Of a DNA stretch of 36,354 bases, positions 16,922 to 23,594 are shown piece by piece; position 1 is the first letter of the stretch, and each line of letters starts with the position of its first letter. The notes beneath the pieces are model-generated. The model was given only the letters and a program-made list of their open reading frames with translations, searched no databases and had not been told where the DNA came from. The translations under genes and the position numbers were made by a program. The DNA is taken from assembly GCA_022773305.1 (NCBI GenBank), contig JALFAW010000198.1, forward strand, positions 1 through 36,354. Direction: 5' to 3'. The stretch comes from Spirochaetia bacterium (GTDB lineage: Bacteria > Spirochaetota > Spirochaetia > Treponematales > Treponemataceae).

Positions 16922-17812
16922 ATGATTTGGGTAATCGGTTATAAGGGTATGCTTGGCAGTGAAATCTGCCGGCAACTTACTGAAAATAATATTCAATTTG
17001 TAAGATCTGATGTTGATGTAGATATAACAGATATTGAAGCATTGGATCAATTTGCTAAATGTTGGGCTGTGACTTGGATAATCAATTGTGCAGCGTATAC
17101 TGCTGTTGATAAAGCTGAATCTGATATAGAATTAGCCCACAAGCTTAATGTTGAGGGACCAGAAAATATAGCTAAGGTTGCAAAAAAATATGGTGCAAAA
17201 TTAATCCATATATCTACAGATTATGTCTTCGATGGTACAGGTGACACTCCTCGTACTGAAGATATGCCTGTTGCTCCGATTGGTGTTTACGGTGTAACAA
17301 AGGCTAAAGGAGAAGAAGCTGTACGAAATAATACTGATAAATATTATATCCTTCGTACTGCATGGCTTTACGGTTGGGCTGGCAAGAACTTTGTTTATAC
17401 CATGATTCGAGCAATGAATACTCACGATGCAGTGAAAGTTGTCAATGACCAGAAAGGAACTCCAACTTTTGCCGGTGATCTGGCTAAAGTCATCCTTCAG
17501 ATTATTGATGATAAGACTGTTTCATATGGTACTTATCATGTAACAGATTTAGGCGAAATTACTTGGTGGGATTTTACAAACGAAATCAAGAAACAGGGAA
17601 TTGAAGCTGGATGGATAAATGAAAAAGGTAAAAACTGTGTTGTTAATCCTTGTACAACTGATGAATATCCAACTCCGGCTAAACGTCCTGCTTATTCTGT
17701 TTTGAGTAAAGATAAGATTCAAGATACCTTAGGTATTACTCTTCCTGACTGGAAAGAAAGTCTGTCAAAATTTTTACACTCAGAATTATTTGATAAATCA
17801 AGAATTGAATAA
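16922..17812 (+). CDS. rfbD: dTDP-4-dehydrorhamnose reductase
   Basis: RmlD reduces dTDP-4-keto-rhamnose to dTDP-L-rhamnose, completing the pathway. The 296-residue SDR protein has GYKGMLG (6-12) in the place of the usual GxxGQLG, INCAAYTAVDKAE, HISTDYVFDG, and the Tyr123-x3-Lys127 catalytic pair in GVYGVTKAKGEEAV. LRTAWLYG and NDQKGTPTFAGDLA are further family markers. It begins 2 nt after the rfbB stop and is the last intact gene of the operon. No terminator follows immediately; the next good one on this strand is at 18629. Confidence 0.95.
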   Translation: MIWVIGYKGMLGSEICRQLTENNIQFVRSDVDVDITDIEALDQFAKCWAVTWIINCAAYTAVDKAESDIELAHKLNVEGPENIAKVAKKYGAKLIHISTDYVFDGTGDTPRTEDMPVAPIGVYGVTKAKGEEAVRNNTDKYYILRTAWLYGWAGKNFVYTMIRAMNTHDAVKVVNDQKGTPTFAGDLAKVILQIIDDKTVSYGTYHVTDLGEITWWDFTNEIKKQGIEAGWINEKGKNCVVNPCTTDEYPTPAKRPAYSVLSKDKIQDTLGITLPDWKESLSKFLHSELFDKSRIE

Positions 17813-17842
17813 TTGGTAAAAAAAGGGGGCTGTTCAAAATTC

Positions 17843-17859
17843 AAAACTCGACATTTGTC
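17843..17859 (+). repeat. 17-bp repeat shared with 35610-35626 (inverted)
   Basis: AAAACTCGACATTTGTC here is the exact reverse complement of 35610-35626, which also lies in a gene-poor stretch next to a copy of a second dispersed repeat. The match extends imperfectly into flanking A/T bases. It is likely part of a dispersed repeat family. Confidence 0.7.
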
Positions 17860-17949
17860 TTTATAGTTAAAATTTGCAAATAATTCATCGCTTTCTGTTG
17901 AAGTTGGAGTTAGCAGCACTACGATAGGGTGTTGGAGAGTCTGCTTTGA

Positions 17950-18351
17950 ATAGAAACTCCTTCCCAGATGCTCAGGGATCCGCTTCTTGGAAACGTGTTT
18001 GAAAATATGGTTGTGCTTGAAGCTTTATAAGAATCTCTTAATTCAACAGTTGCCAAAAATCTTTATTTTTTCAGAAATAGCAACGGATTGGAGATTGACC
18101 TTTTGAAAAAGCAAGGAGAATCGTTGTCTTTGTTTGAAATTAAAAGCGGAAAAGCTCTTGATAAAAAATTTATTCGAAGCATTAAGAATTTTAGAATGCA
18201 CTATCCTGACTTACAGGGAAATGATGTTCCTGGTACTGTAATTTATTCTGGTGAAGATGTTCCTTCATTTGATGGTGTGTCTTTTGTAAATTACAAAAAA
18301 ACGGCAAGCCTTTTTTCTTCCAGGAAAGAAAAGTTTCGGTTAGAGTTTTAA
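17950..18351 (+). pseudogene. C-terminal remnant of a DUF4143-type AAA ATPase
   Basis: Reading from 17950, the frame gives QMLRDPLLGNVFENMVVLEA, then a TAA at 18028-18030, then ESLNSTVAKNLYFFRNSNG continuing into the 18088-18351 ORF (GLEIDLLKKQGESLSLFEIK). This is the C-terminal nuclease-like domain of DUF4143 ATPases, with the LxGxxFENxV segment and the EID...EIK motif. The ATPase domain and the middle region are missing upstream and there is an internal stop, so it is a pseudogene. The TTG-started ORF in the track is only the part after the stop. Confidence 0.75.
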
Positions 18352-18628
18352 GGGATGCAAGTGTTTTTCTTCTCTATTATACATATTTTATCTAATTGAA
18401 ATTAGTCGAATCATAATTAGATAGAATGTGTGGCAAGGATTGGAAGGGCTGGCGTAGCCAGTTCCGAAGCGTAGCAGAAAAATCATTCATTCAAGTGGTG
18501 CATTGTTGATAACTGCTAAATGCATGATTCAGGGTGTGAAGAAAATGGCAGAGATTATAAAAATGTGATGTGATTTGAATGTTTGGTATTAAACTACCAG
18601 GATAATTGGTATAACTGTATGTAACTTT
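18352..18628. other. gene-free stretch with a dispersed repeat
   Basis: No supported gene is visible here. A 44-nt segment, 18432-18475, matches the reverse complement of 35751-35794 at 42 of 44 positions and contains the short hairpin CTGGC-GTA-GCCAG. The rest is AT-rich, with only short, stop-rich frames. Confidence 0.6.
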
Positions 18629-18667
18629 AAAGACTCCGTCAGATTAACCTGGCGGAGTCTTTTTTTA
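18629..18667 (+). terminator. rho-independent terminator
   Basis: AAAGACTCCGTCAG (18629-18642) pairs with CTGGCGGAGTCTTT (18649-18662) over 14 bp with one G-U pair and a 6-nt loop, followed by a run of T to 18666. It is strong on the plus strand. The nearest intact plus-strand gene upstream is rfbD, so it may be the original end of the polysaccharide operon, now separated from it by remnants. It also lies just beyond the hicB stop. Confidence 0.85.
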
Positions 18668-18675
18668 TGCTAAAA

Positions 18676-19074
18676 TTACAATGCTAAAAATGGTCTGTTG
18701 AACACTTTCTGTAGTTTATACAGAGTCTCTAGCGTTGGATTTGTTTTATGGGGATTTTCCAGTCTCTGATACTGCTGATAAGTCATGCCAGCTTTTGCAG
18801 CAACTTCCTTTTGAGAATGTCCGGCACGAGCTTTACGAAGCTCAATTGCAAATGCAACTTTAGGAGATACTTCTATAGGGTAGCCACCAGTGTATTTTGG
18901 GTCAGAAATAGGATATCCGTTATCAAGATGAGAAGCAAGAATTCCGTTAAGAACATCTTGTGCCATGAAAAGGGCTTCTTCTTGTGTTTCTCCCATAGAG
19001 ATTGCATTTGACATATCTGGAAAACGAACAATAAATTTTCCATCTTCGTTTGTGATGTTGCAGTTATATGTCAT
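18676..19074 (-). CDS. hicB: HicB antitoxin with C-terminal HTH
   Basis: The 132-residue protein has the HicB partial-RNase-H-like fold in its first ~55 residues (DGKFIVRFPDMSNAISMGETQEEALFMAQDVL) and an XRE-type helix-turn-helix at about 80-125 (HSQKEVAAKAGMTYQQYQRLENP). It should neutralise HicA directly and bind DNA. It overlaps hicA by 4 nt (ATGA) and is the second gene, the usual order. The palindrome in the hicA promoter spacer (19302-19321) is the natural target for its HTH domain (inference). Both domains look complete. Confidence 0.93.
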   Translation of the reverse strand: MTYNCNITNEDGKFIVRFPDMSNAISMGETQEEALFMAQDVLNGILASHLDNGYPISDPKYTGGYPIEVSPKVAFAIELRKARAGHSQKEVAAKAGMTYQQYQRLENPHKTNPTLETLYKLQKVFNRPFLAL

Positions 19075-19292
19075 TTCTTAACCTCCTTCAGTGTTTTTGG
19101 GTCAATATTGGCTTCTTTTAAAATTTCCTTTGCAAAGAAACCTAAATCATCATCTTTTCCCTTATGGAGCGGAACCGGCACAGAGCGAGAATAACCAGCT
19201 TTTTTGAAAATATGATGTGAACTTTCAATACGGTCTAGTTTCCAACCGTTTTTCTTCAATATTTTCATTACCTGTTTTGCCGTCATTCCCAT
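19071..19292 (-). CDS. hicA: HicA-type mRNA interferase toxin
   Basis: HicA toxins are double-stranded RNA-binding-fold mRNA interferases. The protein has MKILKKNGWKLDRIESSHHIFKK, with the catalytic histidine in the SHHIF motif, and VPVPLHKGKDDDLGFFAKEIL. The ORF track starts at TTG 19307, inside the promoter. ATG 19292 (MGMTAKQV, 73 aa) or ATG 19286 (MTAKQV) are better. The -10 box TATATT ends 7 nt before A of ATG 19292, so the transcript would start on or next to the start codon. No Shine-Dalgarno exists upstream, which fits a leaderless message. Confidence 0.92.
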   Translation of the reverse strand: MGMTAKQVMKILKKNGWKLDRIESSHHIFKKAGYSRSVPVPLHKGKDDDLGFFAKEILKEANIDPKTLKEVKK

Positions 19293-19298
19293 AATCAA

Positions 19299-19327
19299 AA
19301 TATACAACTTTTATGTTGTATTGTCAA
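19299..19327 (-). promoter_or_regulatory. hicAB promoter with operator in the -35/-10 spacer
   Basis: On the minus strand the sequence reads TTGACA (19327-19322), 17 nt, TATATT (19304-19299). Within and just beyond the spacer, 7-bp perfect arms ATACAAC and GTTGTAT (19302-19308 and 19315-19321) flank 6 nt. A repressor bound there would directly block RNA polymerase. HicB, with its C-terminal HTH, is the likely ligand. Confidence 0.85.
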
Positions 19328-19489
19328 ATTTAAATAGGATAGAATCATCATTTTTCTGCTTCCCGAGTTCCGATAAATCTTTTTGAAAAAAGTTTCGCAG
19401 GATTTAAGAAGAAAATTAGTGACAAGTTAAAAGATGCATGAATTCAATAATTATATTCTTGCTCTGTTCCTTTTGCTTGTGCAGCATTC

Positions 19490-20398
19490 CTACAAAAACA
19501 TTGCCATATACAAAGGCAAATGGAGAATATTGTTTTTTTCCATTATGTCTTTTGTGTAGAGGATGTAGGCTTGTCCCAGAGTATCTGAATATTTTTTATA
19601 GAATTTGTCCAGTGAAGCATGATGCTGGTAAGAAGCTGATTTTACTTCTACTGGGCAGATTTTTCTTTTTGAGCGGAGTAAGAAGTCTATCTCTATATTG
19701 TTTGCTCGTTCGGATGAATCTGAGTGCGAAAAGAAAAACAACTTGTGTCCGTGGCTTCTTAATTCCTGTGCAACAACATTTTCTGCAATCATTCCCTCAT
19801 TGACATTTAGTTTATCCAGCAGGATATCACGGTATAACTCGTTGTCAGAAAAACTGTCGTCAGAGAATGTATGGGTTACCAAAAGACCAGTGTCTGATAT
19901 ATAGCATTTTTGAGTTGTTCGCTCTGTGTTCAAGTTAAGACCAACTGTTGGTTCTGTGGCATTGAAGCAGGAGTTTACGACCATCGCTTCTCTAAGCCAA
20001 ATAAAAGCATCCTCGTATGCACGGAGTCTCGCATTTTTCTCCAGTCTTGATAGATTGTATTTCTTTTCTTTTTGAGAAAGCTGAGATGGTATGCCATCAA
20101 AAATCGAAAGGACTTTGCCTGTCTGACGGCCTACGAATTTTGTCACGTCGTCACGATATAGTTTTAGGATTCTTCGTTTTATTCTGTCGGATGCAGAAAA
20201 ATCTTTGTGTTCTCGATATGCAATCACAAATTGCAGCATGCCGCCTACAAGCATATACTCCCGGAACAAATTCATTGTTTTTCGATGAAGAGCCTGCCCC
20301 AGTGGCATCTGTTTTTCAAAACATTTCTTTAGGAGTGGAATAGTCGTTTCGTTTCCGAATGCCCATAAAAATTCCTCAAAGTCTAGGAGTTTGACCAT
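19490..20398 (-). pseudogene. DUF4143-type AAA ATPase lacking its N-terminal ATPase domain
   Basis: The 302-residue frame begins at LLDFEEFLWAFGNE, which is the middle of the DUF4143 ATPase family (usually preceded by a Walker A/B domain of about 150 residues). It continues through the winged-helix and DUF4143 regions (YMLVGGMLQFVIAY; CYISDTGLLVTH) to the nuclease-like C-terminus (AENVVAQELRSHGHKLFFF; IEIDFLLRSKRKICPVEVK). Upstream on the minus strand the frame is open only to a TAA near 20458 and contains no P-loop. The gene is therefore 5'-truncated and probably non-functional as an ATPase, although the remaining frame is intact and could be recently lost. Confidence 0.75.
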
Positions 20399-20587
20399 CT
20401 TTCCAAGACTCTTAACAAAGAAATAGAAATATTGTAGAATTTCAGTATGGAAAACTTAGTATGAGAAATTAAGAGAAAAATATAGTAAAACAAAAAGAAT
20501 CATTTTTTTCCCGAAAGATAAAAGGTAGACTAAATTGAATTTATCTATAATTTAAAATATAAAGGAAGATATAAAACGTGTGTAAAT

Positions 20588-21153
20588 TTGAATATTTCGG
20601 ATTTGGAAAATCAGGAAAAAATCATGTACTATGTGAAGGTCGGTGATGATAATGTTGAAATAATCTATGATGATAATATGCTTATTACGCAATACTTTTC
20701 ATTAAAAGATTTTTGTGAGTTATCAAAAGAGTACAATGATAATTATGCATCAGGAGTATCATTTCTAGATCGAAGAATTTTTAAAGAAGTAGATCAGTTT
20801 TTAATAGTACAAGAAAAATTCGTTGAATTGATGAGGGTATTCTTAAAAATACATATTTAATTTTTAGATATTACAATAGTCAGGTACAAATTGAGAAGAC
20901 AATAGAATCATATATAGTAATGGACGAAAATAACAAATTTGAAGATTTTTTGCACATAGATTGGGATGGTGGAATGGATGCACAGACCCAATTTTATTTT
21001 GTGTCAAAAAAATTAGACGAAAAACATTTGTTTAATTTATATAAAATAAACATGTTAAATAAGTTATGTATTACTATTAATAATCAACTTAAGGAATATT
21101 TTGATGTTCCTTTTGAAATCCCTCAAATCCCAAAGTCTAAATTGTTAGGTTGA
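20588..21153 (+). pseudogene. unknown gene split by one frameshift
   Basis: The track shows ORFs 20588-20860 and 20920-21153. Reading the second frame backwards, it is open to 20827 and continues the first: VQEKFVEL joins DEGILKNTYLIFRYYNSQVQ and then VMDENNKFEDFLHIDWDGG. A single-base shift near 20826 would restore one protein of about 190 aa. The start is also doubtful: AAGGAAG lies upstream of an ACG in frame, while the track uses TTG 20588. The protein is acidic, soluble, and not recognised. It may be a recent pseudogene or a sequencing error. Confidence 0.55.
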
Positions 21154-21624
21154 TGGCGCACTGCGCCACTTGCTGTTAGTAAGGTGAATCTTCCGGCAGA
21201 TTTTCTCCATTAAGGTAAGGAAAAATCTGTGTACTACCTGTTCTTATCAGATGTTAATATGTTCAACAGTAAAACTTGTTTTAAATAAAAGTACAGGAAA
21301 GCCTGTAAAAAGTTATGAGAATGAATCAGAGGCCAATAAGGCAATTTCTTATATGAAATAGACTTATGGAAATGAGCAAGTAAAGTATCTGTCAAAGATG
21401 TGTATATTGGCATTTGTCGCCTAAAGACCGTCAGATACCGAATCATAAAACTTGCTGACTTGATTCAAATGGCCGTCCAAAACAATCTTATACTACACGA
21501 TAGTCAGCAATCCGTCGGGCAAAGATAATATATGAATAGAAAGGTACTCGGCTTTATGTATATCAATGAGATGATTGTGGCGAATGGCCTTTGACTCATA
21601 ATCCTGATAGTTTCTAAAATATAC
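21154..21624. pseudogene. gene-poor stretch with a decayed small ORF
   Basis: No intact gene lies between the unknown split gene and vapB. A perfect palindrome TGGCGCA-C-TGCGCCA starts near 21154. From 21260 to about 21458 the plus strand carries a decayed frame: GKPVKSYENESEANKAISYM, a TAG, TYGNEQVKYLSKMC, then after a frame change WHLSPKDRQIPNH. The C..WHL pattern looks like the end of a small zinc-ribbon-like protein, but this is weak. The remainder has only short frames. Confidence 0.4.
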
Positions 21625-21666
21625 TTGCAATTATACTTGTGTTGTTATATATTAGAAATTGGAGGT
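21625..21666 (+). promoter_or_regulatory. vapBC promoter and ribosome site
   Basis: TTGCAA (21625-21630), 17 nt, TATATT (21648-21653), then GGAGGT (21661-21666) 7 nt before ATG 21674. The transcript would start only a few bases before the ribosome site, giving a very short leader. Confidence 0.75.
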
Positions 21667-21673
21667 ACTGTAT

Positions 21674-21895
21674 ATGCCACAGTTATCTTTATATTTGACA
21701 CAGGAACAGCTTGCAAAAGTTGAAAATGAAGCTCATGCAGACAAAATGTCTTTGTCAAAATGGGTTGTAACACAGATAATAAACAAAATAGAACCTCGCT
21801 ATCCAGATGGCTGGGCAGATTTGTTCGGCTCGGTTCATGATTCTTCGTTCTCCCGTCCTGAACAGCCACAGCTTGAGCAGAGAGAGGCTTTTTGA
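21674..21895 (+). CDS. VapB-type antitoxin
   Basis: The track starts at TTG 21659, but that codon precedes the Shine-Dalgarno GGAGGT; ATG 21674 (MPQLSLYLTQEQLAKVENEA) is the start. The 73-residue product has an N-terminal ribbon-helix-helix-like segment (QLSLYLTQEQ followed by SLSKWVVTQIINKI), the usual DNA-binding part, and a C-terminal Trp/Phe-rich tail (GWADLFGSV) that would fill the PIN-domain active site. Its TGA overlaps the toxin ATG by one base. It should repress its own promoter and inhibit the downstream VapC. Confidence 0.85.
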   Translation: MPQLSLYLTQEQLAKVENEAHADKMSLSKWVVTQIINKIEPRYPDGWADLFGSVHDSSFSRPEQPQLEQREAF

Positions 21896-22296
21896 TGTAT
21901 TTTGTTGATACAAATACCTGCATTTACTTTATGAATGGAAAATATCCTTCTGTGAAGGAAATGTTTTTGTCTATTTCGCCAAAGGAAATAAAGATTCCTT
22001 TTGTTGTAAAGGCAGAACTGCTTTTGAGAGCTTACAAAAGTCAGACAAGAGAACAGACTGTAAATAAAGTCAAGAATTTCCTAAAGCCGTTTGAGATAAT
22101 TCCATTCACAGATGATATGACGGAAGAATATGCAGCAATCCGTGCAGAATTGGAACTTTCTGGAAAAATAATAGGTGCAAATGATTATTTTATAGCCGCA
22201 ACAGCAAGAAGTAAAAAGGGAATACTCGTTACTCATAATGTAGGTGAATTCTCTCGTGTAAGCAACTTAGATATAGAAGATTGGGTAAAAGAGTAG
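21895..22296 (+). CDS. vapC: VapC-type PIN-domain ribonuclease toxin
   Basis: The 133-residue PIN-domain protein starts at ATG 21895, not TTG 21892. The acidic metal-binding residues are visible: Asp in YFVDTNTCIYFM, Glu in VKAELLLRA, Asp in IGANDYFIAATA, followed by LVTHNVGEFSRVSNLDIEDW, the normal VapC C-terminus. VapC toxins cleave tRNA or rRNA. Length and motifs are complete, so the pair is probably active. It is coupled to vapB by a one-base overlap. Confidence 0.94.
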   Translation: MYFVDTNTCIYFMNGKYPSVKEMFLSISPKEIKIPFVVKAELLLRAYKSQTREQTVNKVKNFLKPFEIIPFTDDMTEEYAAIRAELELSGKIIGANDYFIAATARSKKGILVTHNVGEFSRVSNLDIEDWVKE

Positions 22297-22312
22297 ATAA
22301 AAACTTTGTCAC

Positions 22313-22390
22313 AAAAGTTGCTTTTCGTGCCTTTGCGCCACCGCAACTTTTTCGCCAATTTTGCCTACGACAAAACCGTTTTTACGGTTT
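22313..22390. repeat. two hairpins downstream of vapC
   Basis: AAAAGTTGC (22313-22321) and GCAACTTTT (22343-22351) form a 9-bp stem. AAACCGT (22373-22379) and ACGGTTT (22384-22390) form a 7-bp stem with a TTTT loop. Neither is followed by a T-run. They fill the gap between vapC and the nuclease-like fragment. Confidence 0.6.
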
Positions 22391-22403
22391 AAAATATTGT
22401 TAG

Positions 22404-22697
22404 GTGGACGCCCGCACTGTGGTGTTTAGGAGAAAGAAAACGGATTATAAACTGGGTTGGAATTATTTAGTTTCTGAGTACAAAAAGAATTTTGATGCGC
22501 AAGAAGATAAAATTCAAACTTTATGGGAATCTTATTTTGCAATGCCGTTTATTTTCAATTATTCAGACTCGGATGACATTGATTCTAAACGTTCTCTTCA
22601 TATTGGCTCAAAAGATAGAGAAATTCCAGATATAATTTTGCGGTCAAATCATAAAGACATATGTACTATTGAATTAAAAAGATGGAATTATCAATAA
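22404..22697 (+). pseudogene. PD-(D/E)XK nuclease-like protein truncated by an IS remnant
   Basis: The frame (GTG start, 97 aa) reads TDYKLGWNYLVSEYKKNFDA and ends with IPDIILRSNHKDICTIELK-RWN. The D...ELK spacing is the core of a PD-(D/E)XK nuclease fold, as in restriction endonucleases and related proteins. It stops exactly where an IS3-type end begins (22698), so the 3' part has been lost. The true start is uncertain: no good ribosome site precedes the GTG. The original function cannot be told. Confidence 0.5.
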
Positions 22698-22920
22698 TAG
22701 TGCAGTCCTAAAACACCTAAAATTTATTCTATGCAGCGGTTTTTAATTCGCTGGCAGAACTTTTTCCCTGTAGACTACAAGGGGATAGCCACCTTCATTG
22801 AAAGTACAGATTCTTGTCCTATTGTAATACTGAACAAATCTCCTGACTTCCGTTTTTACTTCTTCCATGGTCATTTTCATTGTGTCCAGCTGATAAAGTT
22901 TTCTTTTTTCAGCGTTGCAA
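22698..22920 (-). mobile_element. IS3-family transposase C-terminal remnant
   Basis: On the minus strand the 22743 frame reads MEEVKTEVRRFVQYYNRTRI and PLVVYREKVLPAN, matching the C-terminal IS3/IS150 OrfB pattern (YIxYYNxxR...YR). Just upstream in another frame is FATLKKE, matching the conserved FF-LK-E block, so a small frameshift has occurred. The plus-strand sequence TAGTGCAGTCCTAAAACACC (22698-22717) beyond the stop is a plausible terminal inverted repeat. Only about 220 nt remain; the DDE residues Asp and Asp are gone. Confidence 0.7.
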
Positions 22921-23417
22921 AGTATAAGTTTGGATGGGAACAAAGAAACAACATTTATTATCTGATACTTGAACGGTTTATGCTTGCTTTTGTTCTTGTA
23001 TGCGAAATGGAAACATTGAAAGTAACTCTTTCGGTTTCTGGGAATGATTTCATTGTCCGTGCAAATCATATTTTGGAACCTGGATGGAAAAAATATCAGA
23101 GGATTTCAAAATCCCAAAACGAAGAAAATGAAGATACAATCCAAGAAATAGAAAATATAAACTGGAGCAATCTTGTATTTAAACATGTATCTGCCTTAGA
23201 GAAGAAAACAAAGCCGCCTAAATACTATAACGAAGCCCTTTTTCTGGCATTTATGGAAAATCCGAAGGGGAGTGAAGATCAGAAACTTAAAGGTATAGGA
23301 ACTGCTGCAACACGTCATACCTTTATTTCAAAATTAAAGAAACTGAAATTCATCAAAGAAATGAGGAAGAATCTTATTGTTACAAATGAGGGGAACAGTC
23401 TTCTTAAACTAATTTAA
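22921..23417 (+). pseudogene. C-terminal part of a type IA DNA topoisomerase
   Basis: The track ORF 22731-23417 is a chimera: its first ~63 residues are the antisense of the IS3 remnant. The remainder, from about WEQRNNIYYLILERF, is the C-terminal half of a type IA topoisomerase (TopB-like): VSGNDFIVRANHILEPGWKKY and then ALFLAFMENPKG and GIGTAATRHTFISKL, the conserved GIGT-x-ATR motif, ending NLIVTNEGNSLLKLI. The toprim domain and catalytic tyrosine region are absent, so it cannot be a working enzyme. TopB-like genes are common on integrated plasmids and conjugative elements, hinting that one was here. Confidence 0.75.
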
Positions 23418-23534
23418 TATACGTTACTTATAGCGTTAAATTACAGTTTATAATATAAAAAACACTATAGATAGACAGAAGTTAGATTATAAATCCTGTC
23501 ATTGAAAATCCTACGGCATATTCAAAATAAGGGA

Positions 23535-23594
23535 TTGAATAAATCATATTTTGTGTTATAATTTACTCTAAAGTAAATTATTTTGGAGTAAATT
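23535..23594 (+). promoter_or_regulatory. promoter with palindrome and third half-site over the ribosome site
   Basis: TTGAAT (23535-23540), 16 nt, TATAAT (23557-23562). AATTTACT (23560-23567) and AGTAAATT (23572-23579) are perfect 8-bp inverted arms with a 4-nt spacer, overlapping the -10 and start site. A third AGTAAATT (23587-23594) directly precedes ATG 23595 and includes part of the ribosome site GGAG (23585-23588). A protein bound here would block both transcription and perhaps translation. Confidence 0.8.

Noticed and set aside
19361-19441. Short frame SRVPINLFEKSFAGFKKKISD ending at TGA.
   Set aside because: It has no start or recognisable family; it may be the tail of a lost gene, but the support is too weak for a feature.
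21144-22405. GTTAGGT at 21144 and again near 22399, flanking vapBC, resembling integron attC core sites (GTTRRRY).
   Set aside because: No matching RYYYAAC partner or attC-like stem of the right layout lies upstream of either site, and the first lies inside a coding frame (KLLG stop). No integrase is present.
22731-23417. Track ORF of 228 aa as a single intact gene.
   Set aside because: Its first part is the antisense of an IS3 transposase fragment; only the later part is topoisomerase-like.
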